This document shows positions 62,077-64,000 of a DNA stretch of 64,000 nucleotides, in pieces. Every line of letters begins with the position of its first letter. Within the stretch, counting starts at the first letter, position 1. Origin of the DNA: Pseudomonas tolaasii NCPPB 2192. Lineage in GTDB: Bacteria > Pseudomonadota > Gammaproteobacteria > Pseudomonadales > Pseudomonadaceae. The position numbers and the translations under genes are program-made. Location: positions 1,426,001-1,490,000 of the forward strand of contig NZ_PHHD01000001.1 in the NCBI RefSeq assembly GCF_002813445.1, given 5' to 3'. Under the pieces are notes generated by a model, which was not told where the DNA came from, made no database searches, and saw nothing but the letters and a program-made list of their open reading frames with translations.

Positions 62077-63225
62077 ATGAAAATCACCAAACTGACGACC
62101 TTCATCGTCCCGCCGCGCTGGTGCTTCCTCAAGGTCGAAACCGATCAGGGCGTCAATGGCTGGGGTGAACCCGTGGTCGAGGGCCGCGCCCACACGGTTG
62201 CCGCTGCTGTCGAAGAATTATCCGACTACCTGATCGGCAAAGACCCACGCAATATCGAAGACATCTGGACCGTGCTCTATCGCGGCGGCTTCTACCGTGG
62301 CGGCGCCGTGCACATGAGCGCCCTCGCCGGCATCGACCAGGCCTTGTGGGACATCAAGGGCAAGGCCCTCGGCGTGTCCGTCAGCGACCTGCTCGGCGGT
62401 CAGGTGCGTGACAAGATCCGCGTGTATTCCTGGATCGGCGGCGACCGCCCCGCCGACACCGCCCGCGCCGCCAAAGAGGCCGTGGCCCGTGGTTTTACCG
62501 CGGTGAAAATGAACGGCACCGAAGAGTTGCAGTTCGTCGACAGCTTCGAAAAAGTCGACCTGGCCCTGGCCAACGTGGCCGCCGTACGTGACGCGGTGGG
62601 CCCGAACGTCGGCATCGGCGTCGACTTCCATGGCCGTGTACACAAGCCCATGGCCAAGGTGCTGATGAAGGAACTCGACCCGTACAAACTGATGTTTATC
62701 GAAGAGCCGGTGCTCAGCGAAAACTACGAAGCGCTCAAAGAGCTGGCGCCGCTGACCAGCACACCGATTGCCCTGGGCGAGCGGCTGTTCTCGCGCTGGG
62801 ACTTCAAGCGTGTGCTCAGCGAGGGCTATGTCGACATCATCCAGCCGGATGCTTCCCACGCCGGCGGCATCACCGAAACCCGCAAGATTGCCAACATGGC
62901 CGAAGCCTACGACGTGGCCCTGGCCTTGCACTGCCCGCTGGGCCCGATCGCCCTGGCGGCGTGTCTGCAACTGGATGCGGTCTGTTACAACGCGTTTATC
63001 CAGGAACAAAGCCTGGGCATTCACTACAACGAGAGCAATGACCTGCTCGACTACGTGCGTGACCCGGGCGTGTTCGACTATGATCAAGGCTTTGTGAAGA
63101 TCCCCAATGGGCCGGGCCTGGGTATCGAGATCAACGAAGAATACGTGATCGAACGCGCCGCCATCGGCCACCGCTGGCGCAACCCGGTCTGGCGGCATGC
63201 CGACGGCAGCTTTGCCGAGTGGTAA
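62077..63225 (+). CDS. dgoD: D-galactonate dehydratase
   Basis: 382 residues, enolase superfamily. N-terminal capping domain, then a TIM barrel with metal ligands Asp, Glu, Glu visible in VDFHGRVHKP, MFIEEPVLSE and ALGERLFSRWDFK. The catalytic His is in ALHCPLGPIALAA. First step of the pathway. AGAGA lies before the ATG. Confidence 0.95.
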   Translation: MKITKLTTFIVPPRWCFLKVETDQGVNGWGEPVVEGRAHTVAAAVEELSDYLIGKDPRNIEDIWTVLYRGGFYRGGAVHMSALAGIDQALWDIKGKALGVSVSDLLGGQVRDKIRVYSWIGGDRPADTARAAKEAVARGFTAVKMNGTEELQFVDSFEKVDLALANVAAVRDAVGPNVGIGVDFHGRVHKPMAKVLMKELDPYKLMFIEEPVLSENYEALKELAPLTSTPIALGERLFSRWDFKRVLSEGYVDIIQPDASHAGGITETRKIANMAEAYDVALALHCPLGPIALAACLQLDAVCYNAFIQEQSLGIHYNESNDLLDYVRDPGVFDYDQGFVKIPNGPGLGIEINEEYVIERAAIGHRWRNPVWRHADGSFAEW

Positions 63226-63238
63226 GCACCGCATTACT

Positions 63239-63350
63239 GATCGTTCCCATGCTCCGCGTGGGAATGCCTCCTGTGACGCTCCGCGTCGCGAGTTAAGGGC
63301 GGACGCGGAGCGTCCAGGGCTGCATTCCCACGCGGAGCGTGGGAACGATC
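63239..63350. repeat. Palindromic repeat of the GATCGTTCCCACGCTCCGCG type
   Basis: Second copy of the family at 56304, with one base change in the left arm (CATGC). It lies between dgoD and the transporter gene, inside the presumed operon, where it could lower downstream expression or stabilise the upstream mRNA. Confidence 0.88.
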
Positions 63351-63393
63351 AAGTAAAGATTAGTCCTCAATAAACATAAGAAGAGGCAACCCC

Positions 63394-64000
63394 ATGCACC
63401 CTGAATCCTTCACCGGGCAGGCTTCTCTCGTCACGCCCAGCAGAAAGCGTTTCTTCATCATAGTGCTGCTGTTCATCACCGTGGTGATCAACTACCTGGA
63501 CCGCAGCAACCTGTCGATTGCCGCCCCGGCACTTACCAGCGAGCTGGGCATCGACCCGGTGCATGTCGGGCTGATCTTCTCCGCCTTCGGCTGGACCTAC
63601 GCCGCCATGCAAATCCCCGGTGGCTGGCTGGTGGACCGCGTGCCGCCGCGCATTCTCTACACCGTGGCGCTGCTGTTGTGGTCCATCGCCACGGTAATGC
63701 TGGGCTTTGCTGCCAGCTTCATCGCGCTGTTCGTGCTGCGCATGGCCGTGGGGGCGCTGGAAGCCCCGGCCTACCCAATTAACAGCCGTGTGGTCACCAC
63801 CTGGTTTCCCGAGCGTGAGCGCGCCACGGCGATTGGCGTCTACACCTCCGGGCAGTTTGTGGGCCTGGCGTTTCTCACGCCGGTATTGGCTTGGCTGCAG
63901 CACGCGTTTGGCTGGCACATGGTGTTTGTCGCCACCGGTGGCGTGGGCATTCTGTGGGCGCTGATCTGGTTTGCGGTGTACCGCGAGCCCAAGGATTTCA
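63394..64000 (+). CDS. dgoT: MFS transporter, D-galactonate/hexuronate family (3' end outside window)
   Basis: 202 residues visible, cut by the window end. Start ATG 63394 behind AAGAGG. Anion:cation symporter type with FFIIVLLFITVVINYLDRSN, then GGWLVDRVPPRILY and AYPINSRVVTTWFPERERAT typical of DgoT/ExuT-like permeases. About five membrane helices are present. Substrate by context with dgoKAD. Confidence 0.85.
   Translation, partial: MHPESFTGQASLVTPSRKRFFIIVLLFITVVINYLDRSNLSIAAPALTSELGIDPVHVGLIFSAFGWTYAAMQIPGGWLVDRVPPRILYTVALLLWSIATVMLGFAASFIALFVLRMAVGALEAPAYPINSRVVTTWFPERERATAIGVYTSGQFVGLAFLTPVLAWLQHAFGWHMVFVATGGVGILWALIWFAVYREPKDF

Noticed and set aside
1..64000. Transfer islands, prophage, toxin-antitoxin or defence genes
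   Set aside because: I found no integrase, transposase, restriction or toxin-like gene, and the gene order is the conserved Pseudomonas backbone except for the two-component pair.

Overview
The window looks like the chromosomal replication-origin region of a Pseudomonas of the P. fluorescens complex. The gene order atpIBEFHAGDC, parB-parA-rsmG-mnmG, mnmE-yidC-yidD-rnpA-rpmH, oriC, dnaA-dnaN-recF-gyrB, then a PlsC-like acyltransferase, gmhB-glyS-glyQ-tag and trkA-rsmB-fmt-def-dprA-tsaC-qor-hemF-aroE is the classical Pseudomonas arrangement. Paired REP-type palindromes and Pseudomonas-type parS sites agree. I recognise no tRNA, rRNA, CRISPR array, insertion sequence or prophage.

Region by region. 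(1) 1-7.4 kb: end of an alpha-2-macroglobulin gene coupled to pbpC (periplasm/cell wall), a GIDE-domain membrane protein coupled to lemA, an orphan acyl-adenylating enzyme, and a LysR gene destroyed by internal deletions. (2) 7.4-11.6 kb: glmS, a DeoR-type regulator and glmU (UDP-GlcNAc supply). (3) 11.7-18.9 kb: complete F1Fo ATP synthase operon with a clear terminator. (4) 19-27.7 kb, all on the minus strand: chromosome partitioning (parAB), ribosome and tRNA modification (rsmG, mnmG, mnmE), membrane insertion (yidC, yidD), RNase P protein and L34. Two DnaA-box clusters lie here, between mnmG and mnmE and between rpmH and dnaA. (5) 28.3-34.5 kb, plus strand: dnaA-dnaN-recF-gyrB, with parS sites in recF and just after gyrB. 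(6) 34.6-38 kb: a divergent two-component pair (OmpR-type regulator, CHASE2 sensor kinase) with a long leader and a possible coupled leader peptide. (7) 38-54.6 kb: housekeeping genes for lipid, LPS heptose, glycyl-tRNA, DNA repair, potassium uptake, translation initiation and maturation, DNA uptake, t6A, haem and shikimate. One envelope protein appears to have lost its LysM domain. (8) 54.7-60 kb: choline-O-sulfate module (SulP transporter, choline-binding protein, choline sulfatase, divergent LysR regulator). (9) 60-64 kb: D-galactonate catabolism (dgoK-dgoA-dgoD-transporter), cut by the window end.

The strongest non-gene signal is a large excess of perfect 9-bp DnaA boxes (28 by eye in 64 kb, 14 of them between 20.1 and 29.6 kb), including one that overlaps the predicted -35 element of dnaA. 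I found no clearly undescribed multi-gene system. The best leads are the DnaA-box landscape, the CHASE2 two-component locus with its leader, the GIDE-LemA pair and the terminator between def and fmt.
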